Shown here in pieces: positions 1-12,735 of a DNA stretch of 64,000 bases. Under the pieces are notes generated by a model, which saw only the letters and a program-made list of their open reading frames with translations, was not told the origin of the DNA and did not search any database. The translations under genes and the position numbers were made by a program. This stretch comes from Atherinomorus stipes (lineage: Eukaryota > Chordata > Actinopteri > Atheriniformes > Atherinidae). The DNA lies in NCBI GenBank assembly GCA_023101725.1, contig JALJCO010013676.1, positions 62,049 through 126,048 on the forward strand, in the 5' to 3' direction. How positions within the stretch are numbered: position 1 is the first letter of the stretch; each line of letters starts with the position of its first letter.

Positions 1-3000
1 AATGTATAAGATAACCAGAGTTTACCAAGAAGAGATGAAATGAAAGCTATGCAGCTCTCATCTTACAGTACTGCCACATGTTCTGCATGAAAGATTATTA
101 CAGCAACAGAGCGTTTTGTTTGTGCTTGTTTCAACAGAAGTGGAGCTTCTCTAAAAACCTGGAAACACATTGCCAGAAAGCAAAATGCTTCCTGGAAATC
201 TGCTATAGACAGAACGCAGACAGTCTCACACCTGATAAAATTGCTTTTAAGTGTCTTGTACACCTTTTTTTCACAGAAGCAGGCAGGAGCACAGGTCATG
301 ACGTGTTACACAGAGTGGAGTGGGCCTCACAGCTATAAATAACCCTGAGAGGAATCAGATTTAGAGAACCGGAGGTGGGAACTGATGAGCTCACACATAA
401 CCATATGTGAGTGTATGTGCATGTGTATGTGTGAGTGCACGAACACATGCAGACACACAAAAGACTTGGATCTGGGGAAATGGAGATGGAATCAGACTGA
501 CATCATGCAGACTGGCAGACAGACAAGCAGACAAAACAGCAGGGAAGCAGCAGAACAGAGAGCAGGAACAGGCTGAGCACACCACTACGACTGAGAGACG
601 GGTGTGAATTGTCACTGTGGTGCCTACGTTGTAAAGGAACAAGGGAGGGGCTTTCTGTGACAATCACGAGGGGGACGGTGACACACAGGGTCAAAGCTAA
701 TGTTTAAAAAATGAACAAAATGAGAAAAAAAACATAAACCAAAGATGCAACAACTCACTCCATGTCGAATATGACACTGCAGCACTGATGTACATTTAAA
801 ATTCATTTGTGTTCTGGCAACCTTTCAAGGACATGATAGTATTAATAACACATGGAACTGTTTGATAGATCATTCCCAGAGTATATAGTTTAGTTCGCAA
901 CTGAATAAGATTTGAATATGTTTGTCTTTCACCAAGGGCATGGAGACTTGTCTCTGGAGGACAATCAAGCCGGTAGATGTGTCGTATTCTTCATGTAGCA
1001 GCAAAGCTAATCACTGCTCTGTTTTTTCCTCTTTATGCTCCACAACAAGGCATATTATGCTTTCCTGGTTTTATCTTTCCTTCTTTCTTTTTTGTGTTCT
1101 AGTGAGTCACAAAAGACAAGTCTTCTCTCCCATAGAAGACACTACTCCTGGTCTCTCTCACAAGTCTTGTTTGTAGTCCAGATTTTTTTTTCCCCCTCAC
1201 ACTTATTAACATCATCTGTAATCACATTTGCATAATGACAGTCTACAGACTTGTTTGGCAAGCCTCAAAGAAATAGAGCAAAAGCCTTGTAGTCCGCTAT
1301 TTTAACGAATTAACGTATTAATCAAGGAAGACTTAATAGAAGCTTTAGAGAGCACACAGACATAGTGGACCCTCAAGGAAAAACAAAAAGCAAAACTTCT
1401 GAAACATTTCTGGAATACTTTTACCCTCTAAATGTCTGTTTCCTGCAGTATCCTTAAGATTACATAAGTGTCTGCATGTACATAGAAAAAGGTGCCATAC
1501 AGAAAAAGGTTATGTAAAGTGTTCCTGAAATACCATTTAATCTATATGCTGTACTCTGCTCCATTCCCCTGACATATCACTTGTCTGTGACAGAACCACC
1601 GAGGGGATACATGCACAATCTCCCTCACACCGAAATGTTTCAGGAGCACACAACTGACTGACAGACATCAAGTTGATGCAGAGTGTAAAAATGACAGTGC
1701 CACTTGAGAAAAATGACAAGCAAGTGAGACATTTACAGTAATAGAGAGCAAAGTGATGCTGGGCTTTGTCAGTCAAGAGTGGCGGTGGTGATGAATCGAC
1801 AAGGAAAGATATATTTATCAGCCTACTTAGTTATTTATTAAATACTTGTCTTTATTTGTAGCCAAAATGTTGACAACACTTAGTTTGATTTTTCAGTTTT
1901 AAACCTCTTTTTATGTTAAACATCAGCTATTTCAGTAAAAGTCAGCGCAACATTTTTCAACTACTATGTTCATTGTTACAAATGCTAATATATGACAAGG
2001 AATTGAGTGTTTGCAGCTAATGCTGAAGGTAACAACCTCTGGCATTGAAGTTGTAATGAGATGTGAGAAAAAAGAAGCACAAAGCCAGCAGTTAGCAAGA
2101 GAAGATGAATTTAAGTAATATTCATGTAAAAAAACCAGAACAGGACATTGTACTGTCCTTGTTGAGTTATTTGTCTCTTCTCCCTAGTTCTGCTTCCTCC
2201 TGCTTAACTTCACTTCTTTTTTTTCCTATTTTGTCCATTACGTTACACTCTCATTGCCACAATCTATGTTCTTACGTCCTCTTGCCTCTCACACATGCGA
2301 CCTCCTCTCACTCTCTCGCCTTCTGTCTGTGACGCTGACTGGAGGTCAGCAGCACAGTTTCTCAAGGTTGTCCCTGTCCGAGGTCTGACCTCCTCATGCC
2401 CGGGTGGCTGAGTGGATGCGACAGCTCAGTCCCAGCTGGGGCCCCATCAGACTTTTAGTGTCTCTGATCACCAGCCTCCCTGGTGGAGAGAACGGATGTG
2501 CACCCCCTCTGTGTTCCGCGCTGTCCATTAACAAAGAGTGTCACACAAAGAAAGAGACAGAGTGGTTGGAAAAAGGTAGAATAGTCCTCATTAAAAGTTA
2601 TGTTTTTGTACTCCTCTTTGAATCTGTGTTTTAGTGTTTTCTTATTCTTTAGTGCTCTCTTTGTCCTCTTATTCTGCGCTATAGCTTCACTTCCTGTTTT
2701 AATCTGTTTACTTTTGCTTCCTGTTCTTGTTTCACAGTCAAATGGGCTCCTCAGCTTAAGAACCTTTCTCAGTAAAATAACCCAGACGTATCTCAATAAC
2801 AGCCATGACAAAAGATGTCTGAAATCTCTAAATACCAATACTCTGCCAGCTTTTAGAAAAAAGAGATAACTCCATTTAATGAGTCTATTGGAATAAAACT
2901 TTCAAAGTTCCTTCATTTTCAGGCCGCTGGACTGAAAATAAAGTATTATCTTATAAAAACAGCTTATTATAGGGATACTAAGATGATTAAAAATAATATG

Positions 3001-4030
3001 ACTTCTCTGAAATATTGATATAAGAATCTATTTGAAAAACTTTTTTTGAACTTATTTTTGAACGTTTGTAGATTCATCTCTGCAGACACCTCACAGCGGA
3101 GCCATCTTTTCATTATCCATAGGTAATTTTCTCATCCCACCTTCCCTTAGCCCCTGGAGGTTTTCCAATAAGTTAAAGAAAAAATGCTCGGGAGAAGACA
3201 ATAGGTCATTCCCTTGACTGTTGGACTGTATCCCAGGTTTTAGTTGCACGTTGCCTCACACTGGAATTATGCTAAACCTTCCTTTAATCTACTTATTTTG
3301 CAGCTGCAACTTTATAATTCAAATACAGTACCAATCCTAACACAACATGCAGCATGTGATACTTTTAGCACAATACTGATAACAAGGTGTTTCTGTGCAT
3401 GGAGGGGGAAGTGAGATGATACAAAACATTGCCAACATAATACTTCAACTTGCTTTGTACATACACATTATATGTGCAAAAACAACAAGAATCAGATGTG
3501 CACATGGTGCACACAGCAGCAGAAGAGTAACTGAGAGACTGAGAGAGGTGTAACAAAGCTATAGTTAGATTCATTAACTGCCCTGATAGCTATAGTTAGC
3601 AGGAAATTTATCCATTGGCCAGGGGAGCTTGTCAACGAAGGGTGGAAAATGCATTTCCATTGAGTTAGTTAGCCTTTAATGACTGAGGAGCTGGGTGGGA
3701 AAAGATGATTAGAAAATTAATTATTTATCAAAATACGACTAAAAATTTCTCCTTAAAACTGAAATATTGGGAATGAGTCATAAAGGTGTAAAATTGAATG
3801 TTCTGAACTTTGAATCAGGGTCATACGTCTTCATTCATGAGCGCATGCATGTGTGGAAAGAGGTGTGTAATCACATGTCCAGCATGTCTTGCGTGCTGAG
3901 GCACAAGTATGCTAATTTCATTCAGCTTGAGAGAAGAAAAGTGTTGTAATGGAAATTATATCTGTGTATTATGATGAATAAACTGAAGACTGTATTTGGT
4001 GTATCACCTTTGGTCTAATGCTTGATACTG
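1..4030. other. Non-coding stretch, no feature of note
   Basis: AT-rich intron-like DNA with scattered TG/CA runs (about 385-470) and pyrimidine-rich segments (2160-2340, 2600-2740). A tRNA-like A box (TGGCTGAGTGG, about 2404) has no B box. No gene was seen. Confidence 0.7.
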
Positions 4031-4039
4031 TCTGTCCAT

Positions 4040-4421
4040 GGTAGCACAGTGGCGTGGTGGATAGTACTGCAGCCTCACAGTAAGAAGGTGGCTAGTTCGA
4101 TTCCCGGCTGGGAAGGGGTTTGAGCCATTCCACCAGTGGCCTTCATGTGTGGAGTTTGCATGTTTTTCCCATGTTTCCATGGGTTCTCTCTGGGTACTCC
4201 GGCTTCCTCCCACCATCCAAAGACATGCAAGTTAGGTTACTTGATCACTCTAAGTTGTCCTTAGGTATGAATGTGAGCATGAATGGTTGTTTGTCTCTCT
4301 GTGTTGGCGACAGACTGTGTTGGCGACCTGTTCAGGATGTACTCTGCCTCTCCCCTGATAATGGTTGGGATAAGCTCCAGCAACTCTAAACTGGATAAGC
4401 GGTACAGAAAATGACTGACTA
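4040..4421 (+). mobile_element. tRNA-derived SINE, near full length, with target-site duplication
   Basis: The head carries an RNA polymerase III A box, TAGCACAGTGG (4042-4052, perfect to TRGCNNAGYGG), and a B box, AGTTCGATTCC (4094-4104, one mismatch). The body (GTGTGGAGTTTGCATG, CTCCGGCTTCCTCCCACC, GACATGCAAGTTAG, GGATAAGCGGTACAGAAAATG) is that of the abundant fish SINE-like repeat. The insertion is flanked by a perfect 9-bp duplication, TCTGTCCAT, at 4031-4039 and 4422-4430. It contains a small internal repeat (GTGTTGGCGAC twice near 4299-4328). Confidence 0.8.
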
Positions 4422-4766
4422 TCTGTCCATTTCTAAAGATGCAGGACCCCCGTTACATAATGAGTCAGAAGTAGGTTTTTTTCACATTTAATCTTTCAAT
4501 ATTCAACAAGACTTGAACTGCTTTAGTTCAAGTGCTTGACTGCTTGACCTTCTTTTAAGACCAGTTTTGAGTTTCATGCCATTATTTAGATTTAAAGAAA
4601 AGTTAGCACTACAAAGATTGCTCTTCATAATTCACTATTAATCCAATAGTAGTGTGTGTAGTCATTTATCAAACTGTTCTTTGTGGATTTTTCAAATGCA
4701 CAATCAACACCGTGCAGCCTCACTTGTTGGGACAGAAACTGCTGGTGGATGTCAAGGTGAACTTTT

Positions 4767-5901
4767 ATTACCTCCACCAAGGAGGTAATGTTTTCGGTAG
4801 TATTGGTTTGTCCATCCGTCCACCCGTCTGTCTGTCAGCAACTTTACGGAAAAAGTACTGGACTGGATTGACCTGAAATTTTCACCAGTCGTGTGCCTCA
4901 GCCCAAGGACGAACCCATTCAATTTTTGGAGGTGATCACCTTCTGGATCCAGGAATGTTTTAAAGGATTCTTTATCATTGTGAGATCTGGCATGTTGGAA
5001 AGGTTGTTAATGAGGCATGAGTGCCCCCTTGTGGCAGAAGTGTGCAGCTGAGGGACTGAGCTTATGATGTCAGGATGCAGAAATGAAACTTATGAGCAGC
5101 AGTGAGCATGATGAGAGAAGACTGTTGGACAGACTGCTAGCCAGTTGAGTATGGTGAACTGTGTGCATCTCTGAAGAACTGTAAGTAACTAGTCGTATTT
5201 CTGCCTGAACCGGATGTTTATTTAGCCTTTAATGTTATTTAGCTGATTTGCTTATTTAAAAGTGTTCCTTCAATCACCATGTGCCTTTTTATGCTGTTAA
5301 GCTAGCTGATATGTTACATGCCAGTTACTGTAACTGTTAGCCTTGAACACATATGCATGTTTAGCCCTAACTGTAAGGGATTCATTACTAATAATTAATA
5401 TCTTGAATGTGTTTATTTGCTGAAGGAATGTTCCTCATGGCTTTGTATTTTTTGTGTTAATAGACACACTCACTTCCATCCAGGCATTCACCTTAACTAG
5501 CCCTGGAATTCCTCACCTGTAAGCCTGTCGTTTGTTGCATTACTGTGCTGTTGTGATTAAGAGTGACCAGTAAAGACAGTTACCTGTACAAGCGAGTCCT
5601 GTGTGTTCTGACCGACACCCCATGGTAAACATCAAACCTCCTTACCAACGCCTTAACAGTCTTCCATGAACATCACCCCAATAGGCCACATTTTTGGAAT
5701 TTTTCCATATATCTTCATACAAATGGCTCAAGTGTTTGGTCAAAAATTACAAGAAAGGACCTTAATGACTACTATAATATTTCGAAAATTGATTCGGATC
5801 CAGAGAAAGTTCCGGATACTACTGTGTGATCCAGAAGACACAAATATAAGGGAGTTGAGCTGCTTGGCGGAGGTCTGCGCTCTCAGAGTGCTTTTCTAGT
5901 T
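4767..5901 (+). mobile_element. Non-autonomous DNA element (Helitron-like 3' end), interrupted
   Basis: The left end begins with a hairpin (TTACCTCC-ACCA-AGGAGGTAA). The right end has CTTGGCGGAGG, which inverts the left CCTCCACCAAG, then an imperfect GC-rich hairpin (GCGCTCT-C-AGAGTGC), four T residues and CTAG. A hairpin shortly before CTAG is the 3' signature of Helitrons, but the inverted ends argue for a TIR element, so the class is unsettled. Family-like sequence (ACTGGACTGGATTGACCTGA, TTTTTGGAGGTGATCACC) continues on both sides of an insertion at about 5005-5658. Confidence 0.55.
5005..5658. mobile_element. Possible solo LTR nested in the 4767-5901 element
   Basis: The segment begins TGTTAATGAGGC and ends GCCTTAACA, giving the short inverted TGTTAA/TTAACA ends expected of an LTR. 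It breaks the older element. The right part has a CAGTAAAG polyadenylation-like stretch before the end. I see no clean 4-6 bp target duplication (AAGGT before, GTCTT after), so the assignment stays tentative. Confidence 0.4.
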
Positions 5902-6806
5902 TTAAATGTAAATTTGTTCCACTTTGTTGCTTTTTGATCAACACATAAATCAAAACAACTGATAAGTTTCAGGTTAAAATGAAAACACTCAGGAACAAAA
6001 AAGACCCTGAGCTGCACTTCAGCACCAGGGACAGCGACACACATGTCCAACAAATCTAGAACAAGAACAGTCATTTTGTTTCTTTTTACTTCTTTTGTAC
6101 AAGAACAAAACAATAAAATATAAATGTTCAGAGTGAAAAGAATCACAATGGTGCATTTTCCTGTTCTTTCACAGGAAAAGCTATCACAGGAACAAATAAA
6201 ACCAAACTGAACTGTGATCACACTCCTCTGTTTTCCGACTCCTTATACAAATTTAATCACACAGCACAGTAGGTTCTTACTGCTCACTGCGACAAACACT
6301 CATTGTTGGTTTTTAACGGTAAACTGAAAAACAGTGAAGCACATTCACATGGGTAAATTTGGGACACTGCTTAAATCACAGTGCAATATTCTTGACAACA
6401 AATAATTCAGGGATGAATGAAATAAATTTTGTGTTTTAAAAAAGTATGGGAAGATAATAATAACTCAAGTGACTAGAAGTGGAAGACATACGCTGAAGAA
6501 GGAAACTTAAATCTGTTTCATACGACCAGGATCACGCTGTACCCTTAATAGCACCGTCTTTGCTCTTCTTTTTTTAACCCCCTGCTCCTGACTTGATGGC
6601 GACTGAAAGTCTAAAAGATTTTGTCTTTAAAACATCCATCCTTTAACACATTCTCTGAATTAGGTCACATGTTCAACACGGCGTTAAGCCAAAGGACATT
6701 TTCACTTATCAGAAGGACTGAAGGTCCCATTCACCTTTGTAATCAAGACATTTTGTTCAGAAAACTCTAATTATAGAACAATAAAAAACACAACCTCATG
6801 CTTTCA

Positions 6807-6830
6807 CCCCCCCCCCCCCCCCCCCCCCCC
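6807..6830 (+). repeat. Poly-C tract, 24 C residues
   Basis: An uninterrupted run of C; G24 on the minus strand. It is capable of G-quadruplex or i-motif folding and is prone to length error in sequencing. Confidence 0.95.
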
Positions 6831-6967
6831 GCACATTGTATTGAATTTCTCTTGTTGTCCCCCCTCCCCGCATCACACACTGCTACTAATAGGGGTTTAT
6901 TTTTAGCACAAGTGAGGAGTGTGTATACACATGATGGATGACGGTGATGTTTCACACATTTCTTGGA

Positions 6968-6995
6968 GGGGGAGGGGGCGGTGGGGGGAGGGGGG
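6968..6995 (+). other. G-quadruplex motif
   Basis: Four G tracts of 5, 5, 6 and 6 residues are separated by A, CGGT and A. This is a very short-looped canonical quadruplex pattern, about 140 bases from the C24 run. Confidence 0.8.
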
Positions 6996-9868
6996 TGATA
7001 AAGGGATGGATGGATGGAAGGAGGAGGTTGGAGGCAGTTCAAGGAGCCGGCTTGTGAGAGACGACACATGTTGAGAGAGCTTTCACTACACAGGAACAGA
7101 GGTGTGGAGCAGATGAGAGATGTGCACAAGTGATGAAGTGAGAGGGTCATGGCTTCCAGCTGAAATCCCCCAGGCACAACAAACTGACCTCCAAGCAGCT
7201 GAAGATCAACAGGCTGCTCTGCACCGGATGATAGCGCTTGTCTTCAGCGAGATGAGGAATGACAGAAACAGCCTGATGTAACATATCATCCAATTACAAT
7301 ACAGCTCACGCTGGCCTTAGCTTTGGGCTAAAACTGAAATTTAATCACTTATCAATTCTAGTTTCATGTCTTTACTGCAACATCTCCTGAGAGGAAGCTC
7401 GGGGGGCTTCTCAGGGGAGAGAAGCCTGTAACCAGCTATAAATCATCTTGGATATCAGGGGTAGGAACTGAGGATACCGCATCCATGTGAAGGGTTCATT
7501 ACCTGACAGGCAGACCAAGAGAAAGAAATGACTCAATCAGATTGGGACAGAGTGAAATGTGAACAGCATGGAGCAGATTGAGGCTAAAACAGTGGGACTA
7601 ATGCCAGAGAAAACAAAGGATAAGAAAGCAAGCAACAGATATACACAGGGATTATTCAGCATACACTGAGAGTACAAATAACTACTAACCAACTGTCGCT
7701 TTTCCTTTAATAACCTGATCTGGAGTGCCACTGCTTGTGCATAAAATTGGCAGCACATGTAAAACAGAACTGTTATTTTTAACTTTTCCTGCAGAAAGAT
7801 TGACCTTGAACAAGGAGTTTATTTTTAGTCCACCTTTTTTTATCTTCTTTGTGAATGTGCGAGTCAGGAGGTGTCAACAACAGACGAGCCAAACACACGA
7901 GTGCAAGAAAAATAGTTTAAGTGCGAATCTTCTCGTCTGACAACAACACAAGTGTGTTCTTAAACTGAGAATGAGCACTCCGATGTGATAGAAAGTAGCA
8001 CTTTTCCTTTCTTTTCTGTCTTTTTGTTTGCCTTCTCACCTCCCCCTTTTTTTTAATAAGCATTTTTTTTTCTATCGTGTCATACAATCAAATGACAAAA
8101 CAGCTGTCAACTTCGCCTGCAGATAAAACAGTGATTGCAAATTTAGCGGAACAAAATCTTCTAAACTGATGAAAATATTTCTCTTTGTCTCTACTCTGAA
8201 ATTTAGCAAAAATGTTTCTTTGGTCTTGTTTCCTGCTGGGTTGTCATATTGCCTATTAAGCACTGATATGAGACAACACCCATCTCAGGCTGGCACAGTG
8301 TCTCCTTTTCAGCCCGATGGTAAAGCATGCAAGCAGGCCACATTAGCTTGGAATAAGTTATCCTCATGGTAATGAACAATTCTCTTCCCACTGTGAGTGT
8401 CGTTACCACACACTGTGATATGACTGAGAACTCTGGATGCATGTGTATACATGAGCACGCATGGATACGTACAACCCTCTCTGCCCGCAAGCACTTGTCT
8501 GATTTTGCATTCATAGACAGTCTATGTTTTATTCATTATGCTTAAAATGGATGTTTAGTGTCAATTTTTGTCACAAGGAAAGTGTCAGACAGGTGTGTCA
8601 AAGGCAAGAAGGTGGGTGTAGAGGTGACGATGCTTTACTTAATAAAATACAGGCACACAAGCGAGATACATTAGGAGGAAATGCATATACAGTTCATACA
8701 CCTCATCACAATAACATGATGGATCCTTCTTCCATGTTTAATCAGAAGCCAAACAACCTTCTGGCAGCTGTGGCTTTAAAAATGTGAAATATTGAGTATT
8801 GAATCCAGAAATCTCATAAAGTCAAGTCAGAGCATCTGCAAACACAGGCTCCTCTTCAAGTAGCTCATGTTGCAGAGTTTTTGCAGTTAACAGCAGCACA
8901 GGCTCATACACACAAGCACACACAAAGCTCTGCATCTTTGTGTTATGGCTACTGCTTGGACTGAGTTTATTTTACTCATAAATGAAAAGCTGATAACAAA
9001 ATCACTTTGATCAGAGCCACAAGTGGGCTTCAGAAAGAATGAACCTGTGGAAGCCTGTCAGTCTGAGGCAATATGTACATTTTACCTTCAGTGCTGTGAA
9101 ATTATACATGACCGTGGCAAAGGGAGGTGGAGCTGCACATGGACGGAGTAATCAGGCGTTATTAATTAGAAAGTAAAAAGTTCTAATGGCCTTTGGAGGA
9201 AGATTAACACCCACTTTCATTTAGAAAAATGTCAGCGCCCCTAACAAATGACTTCTACTCCGAGGAAGGAAATGAATGTGACTATTTCTTGGTGCTCATA
9301 TGTACACTCTGAGGTCCTTGTGAAAGTCTTATTCCAGTAAGGTTGGTGCAGTGGTGGAAAATGTAGTTTGGAACGCAAATAAGTCACAAGAACCTCGAGT
9401 CTGCAAGAAAAAACACCGCCTGTAGAAAATGAATTTGCACTAATGTGCAGCATGGATTGCTTTTTATTGCACATCCACCAAACTAATTAATCTTCAGACA
9501 TGAAATATTCATTTTAAAGCTATTTACTACAAGCTGAAGTAATTCACAAGCCAGTTAGTGTGACGTTAAGGTGTTAGGGCACATGGTGTTTATAAGATGA
9601 GGAAAAATGAACTAAAATCACTTTTTTATGGGTAATTGTTATGTAGAGGAAAACAAGCAAAATAATGTATTTATCCATTACTGAAACACAAGCTGAAAAT
9701 ACGACTGTAAGAAGCTGAATTTTCAGCATTATGTTTATTGTGATGGCTGAGGGGAAAATACAACTGCATTTCTGGCAGAGGAAAAACATTTCTAGCAAAA
9801 CTGATGCTGGAATTTTTTGCATTAATTTTGCTGTCATGTAAAAAACATGATTACAAGGCTTTTAGAAT

Positions 9869-10022
<154 letters not shown>

Positions 10023-12072
10023 AACTGTTTCTTATAACAAGAATTATTCACTTGTCGTAGTTTGCCATTGTTAAGAGATCACAGTCGTTTTAAGAAAGCT
10101 GTCTTTACTTTTTCTGTTTTCTCTGTAAGTCGTGAAGGATTGCAGTTGCCTTTCCACTAGAAACTTCAAACAAAACCAGCATGTTGCAATGCACTGAATC
10201 ACTGTCTGATAGAAATAGTACCTTAGTACCTGAAACCATATACAATATGTCAAACTTGGACATTTACCATCATCATAGACACAGAATGTACCATGCACTA
10301 TACACTTTATAAAATGACAATGTAATTAATATGTTACACCGTTTTGAAGTCTTATCAACTGACATTCCTCTTTCAAAGGAAAAAAACCAATACAATCCAA
10401 ACACACATGCATACTGTAAATTGCATTTTGGCATTTTTGTTGTCCCGATGTATTATTTTATGTCAGTTTAACAAGCTTCTGGTATGTTATAAATTAAAAT
10501 ACTTAATCGAACACATCTTAAACACACAAAAAAATGTTCCATTCAAACCAAAAATTTAAGGCAGCCCTTTAACTCTTTAAATATTTTTACGTAAGTTAAA
10601 CATTTTACAGCGCAGTAAAAAGCCACAATTTATTTCTTTGTTCAGCATCTAAATGTTGAACAAGACACTGCACTGATAAAGCAGAGCTACAGTATGAGGT
10701 ATGGATGGGGATGGAGTGACCTGTACTGTGGAGTGTTTACCTTAAATTAACAACGTTAAAAGAATCATCAACAGTATTTAAAGAGATACTGCACAGTTAA
10801 AGCCACAACAACAGTCTAAAACATGCAAAAAGGAGGAAGAGTGCACACAACAAATTGCAGCAAGCTAGTGCACGTTATATTTGCACTTATGTGTGTGGGT
10901 GGCCAAACAACTTAAACAGTTTTCAAAACATCTTAATTACACTTAACAGAGATTGTCCCACTATTAGGCAAAGTGATGCAAACAGTATGCTATGGTGGAG
11001 AAAGAAAACACGAAAGCACGCACATGCTGGCAGGGTCTCTCTCAGAGACTAATGAACCAAGATAATTGGTGGGCAAAGTAGAGGGAAAAAAAACAGGCAG
11101 GTAATTTCATTTTACTGTCATCAACAATGCAAACACACACAATAACTAAACACGATCCAACTCCTGACCCTAGTTCTGTGATGGGGTGGACAGGGGGTGG
11201 CGAGGTCTAATTAAAGACACAGTGTGAGACACAATGGGAGTATAAATGAAACCATAAAAACACAGGAGAATTTGAACACTCTCCACAGACTAACTGGTGA
11301 ATAAAAATCCAAGCTATTACCCGAGGGAGGCTCATAATGTCATAATGTGTCCTTTTTTTGCATAAGTTAAATCAAAATTAGGTCCATACACAGTTTGACG
11401 CCCGAGTGAATTCTGTCTTCATGCTTGACTTAAATGGCATGTCCCTCAGCACCTTGGATCAGCCAAAAATGCCACAATACTCAAATACCAAACTCTGAAT
11501 GGCCTTGATGAAATCCCTATGTAGCACAGCCATTATACAGTTCAGCCCTCCCTGGCTCCCACTGCACTGAAGCAGACGTCTCTCTCTTTCTCTTTCTCTC
11601 TTCGTCTCCCATTGGAACAGACAAGCAGGAGCCAGTAGTCATGGTAACTCCATTCTGGGTAAACTTAAGGATGCGTATGTGCATACACACACAGACTTTT
11701 TAATAAATACTGCATGGATCGGAGAGTTTGGTAGCTAGTTAGCTGTTTCAATTGCAAGTAGTTTGTTTTGCAAGCAAAATGTCAAAATCAATGATTTCCT
11801 AATCTGTACCATGAACAGAAATCTGTGTGTATCTATTTGTGTGTGTCTGCCTGTGTGTATAGTACATACAACAGATGTCGGGCTTCATTATTACAATTAT
11901 TTCCACACTGTTACACATCTTAATGAGCATAAATTTGCGAATTAACACTATGAAAATTGATTAGTTTTTTTAACATATCTTATTAAGTTAATATTTGAGC
12001 TCATTATTGAACCAATTTTTGTGATGTGAGTGCTGATTAAAAATGGTACAATCTATGAAAGTCTCCTAATTT
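10023..12072. other. Non-coding stretch
   Basis: AT-rich; a CTCTTTCTCTTTCTC tract lies at 11580-11605. No coding or mobile feature recognised. Confidence 0.65.
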
Positions 12073-12735
12073 TTAAAAAACTTTTGTGATGATTTGAAAT
12101 TGTTTTGGAGTTTGGATTGGATTCCAGAAGTATCGATGGGGGGGCATTTTCATGCTGCATTCGCGTGAAACCGGGCAGACCGACAACAGCCGCTGCATGT
12201 AGAGTTATCACCGGCCTCTATGTGAAGACGTGGTCCGTCAGTTACAGTGACATCAGTCCACATCTGTTCGGTTGTCATGGCGATGTCGTATTGTTTTCCC
12301 TGACCCATGTTTTACCGTCTTTCGCTCGGCTTCATTGATTAAAATGACATCTGGTTTGTTACCAACGGCCTTCTGCCCGACTGCACGTGAACCCAGCATC
12401 AGTGAGACGCTAGTTTCTCCCCACTGCAGCGCGGTGACTTTTCAAAGGCATTACCTCGAACTGAGCTGAAAACTCCGGTGTGTCCGGTGAGTTTCTGTGT
12501 TTTCCTACCGTCACGCTTCTCCCGAACGCAAAAACATGGCGATACGACATGGCAGCCTTCATCGAGCCCGCCCCGCTCATGTGTAAATGAATGATACGAA
12601 CGGCAAATTTAGAACTTAGAGGAGCACTTCAGTTTGTTGATGGGAGTGATTACTGATTAATGAAAAAACACTTTTGAACCAAATAATCAGTTTTTGTGAA
12701 TAAAACACAGGAGAACTTACACAATATCCCTTTAA
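12073..12735. mobile_element. Putative TTAA-bounded MITE with CpG-rich core
   Basis: The right end, read inward on the minus strand, is TTAAAGGGATATTGTGTAAG; the left end is TTAAAAAACTTTTGTGATGA, sharing TTAAA and a TTGTG block. The core (12110-12600) has many CpGs (GCATTCGCGTGAAACCGGG, CGAGCCCGCCCCGCTC), unlike the AT-rich flanks. The left boundary is weak. Confidence 0.4.

Noticed and set aside
2396..2470. tRNA-like A box TGGCTGAGTGG
   Set aside because: No B box follows at the right distance and no cloverleaf can be drawn; not called as a tRNA or SINE.
2455..2838. 127-codon minus-strand open frame
   Set aside because: Lys/Thr-rich low-complexity translation with no domain and no splice or promoter context.
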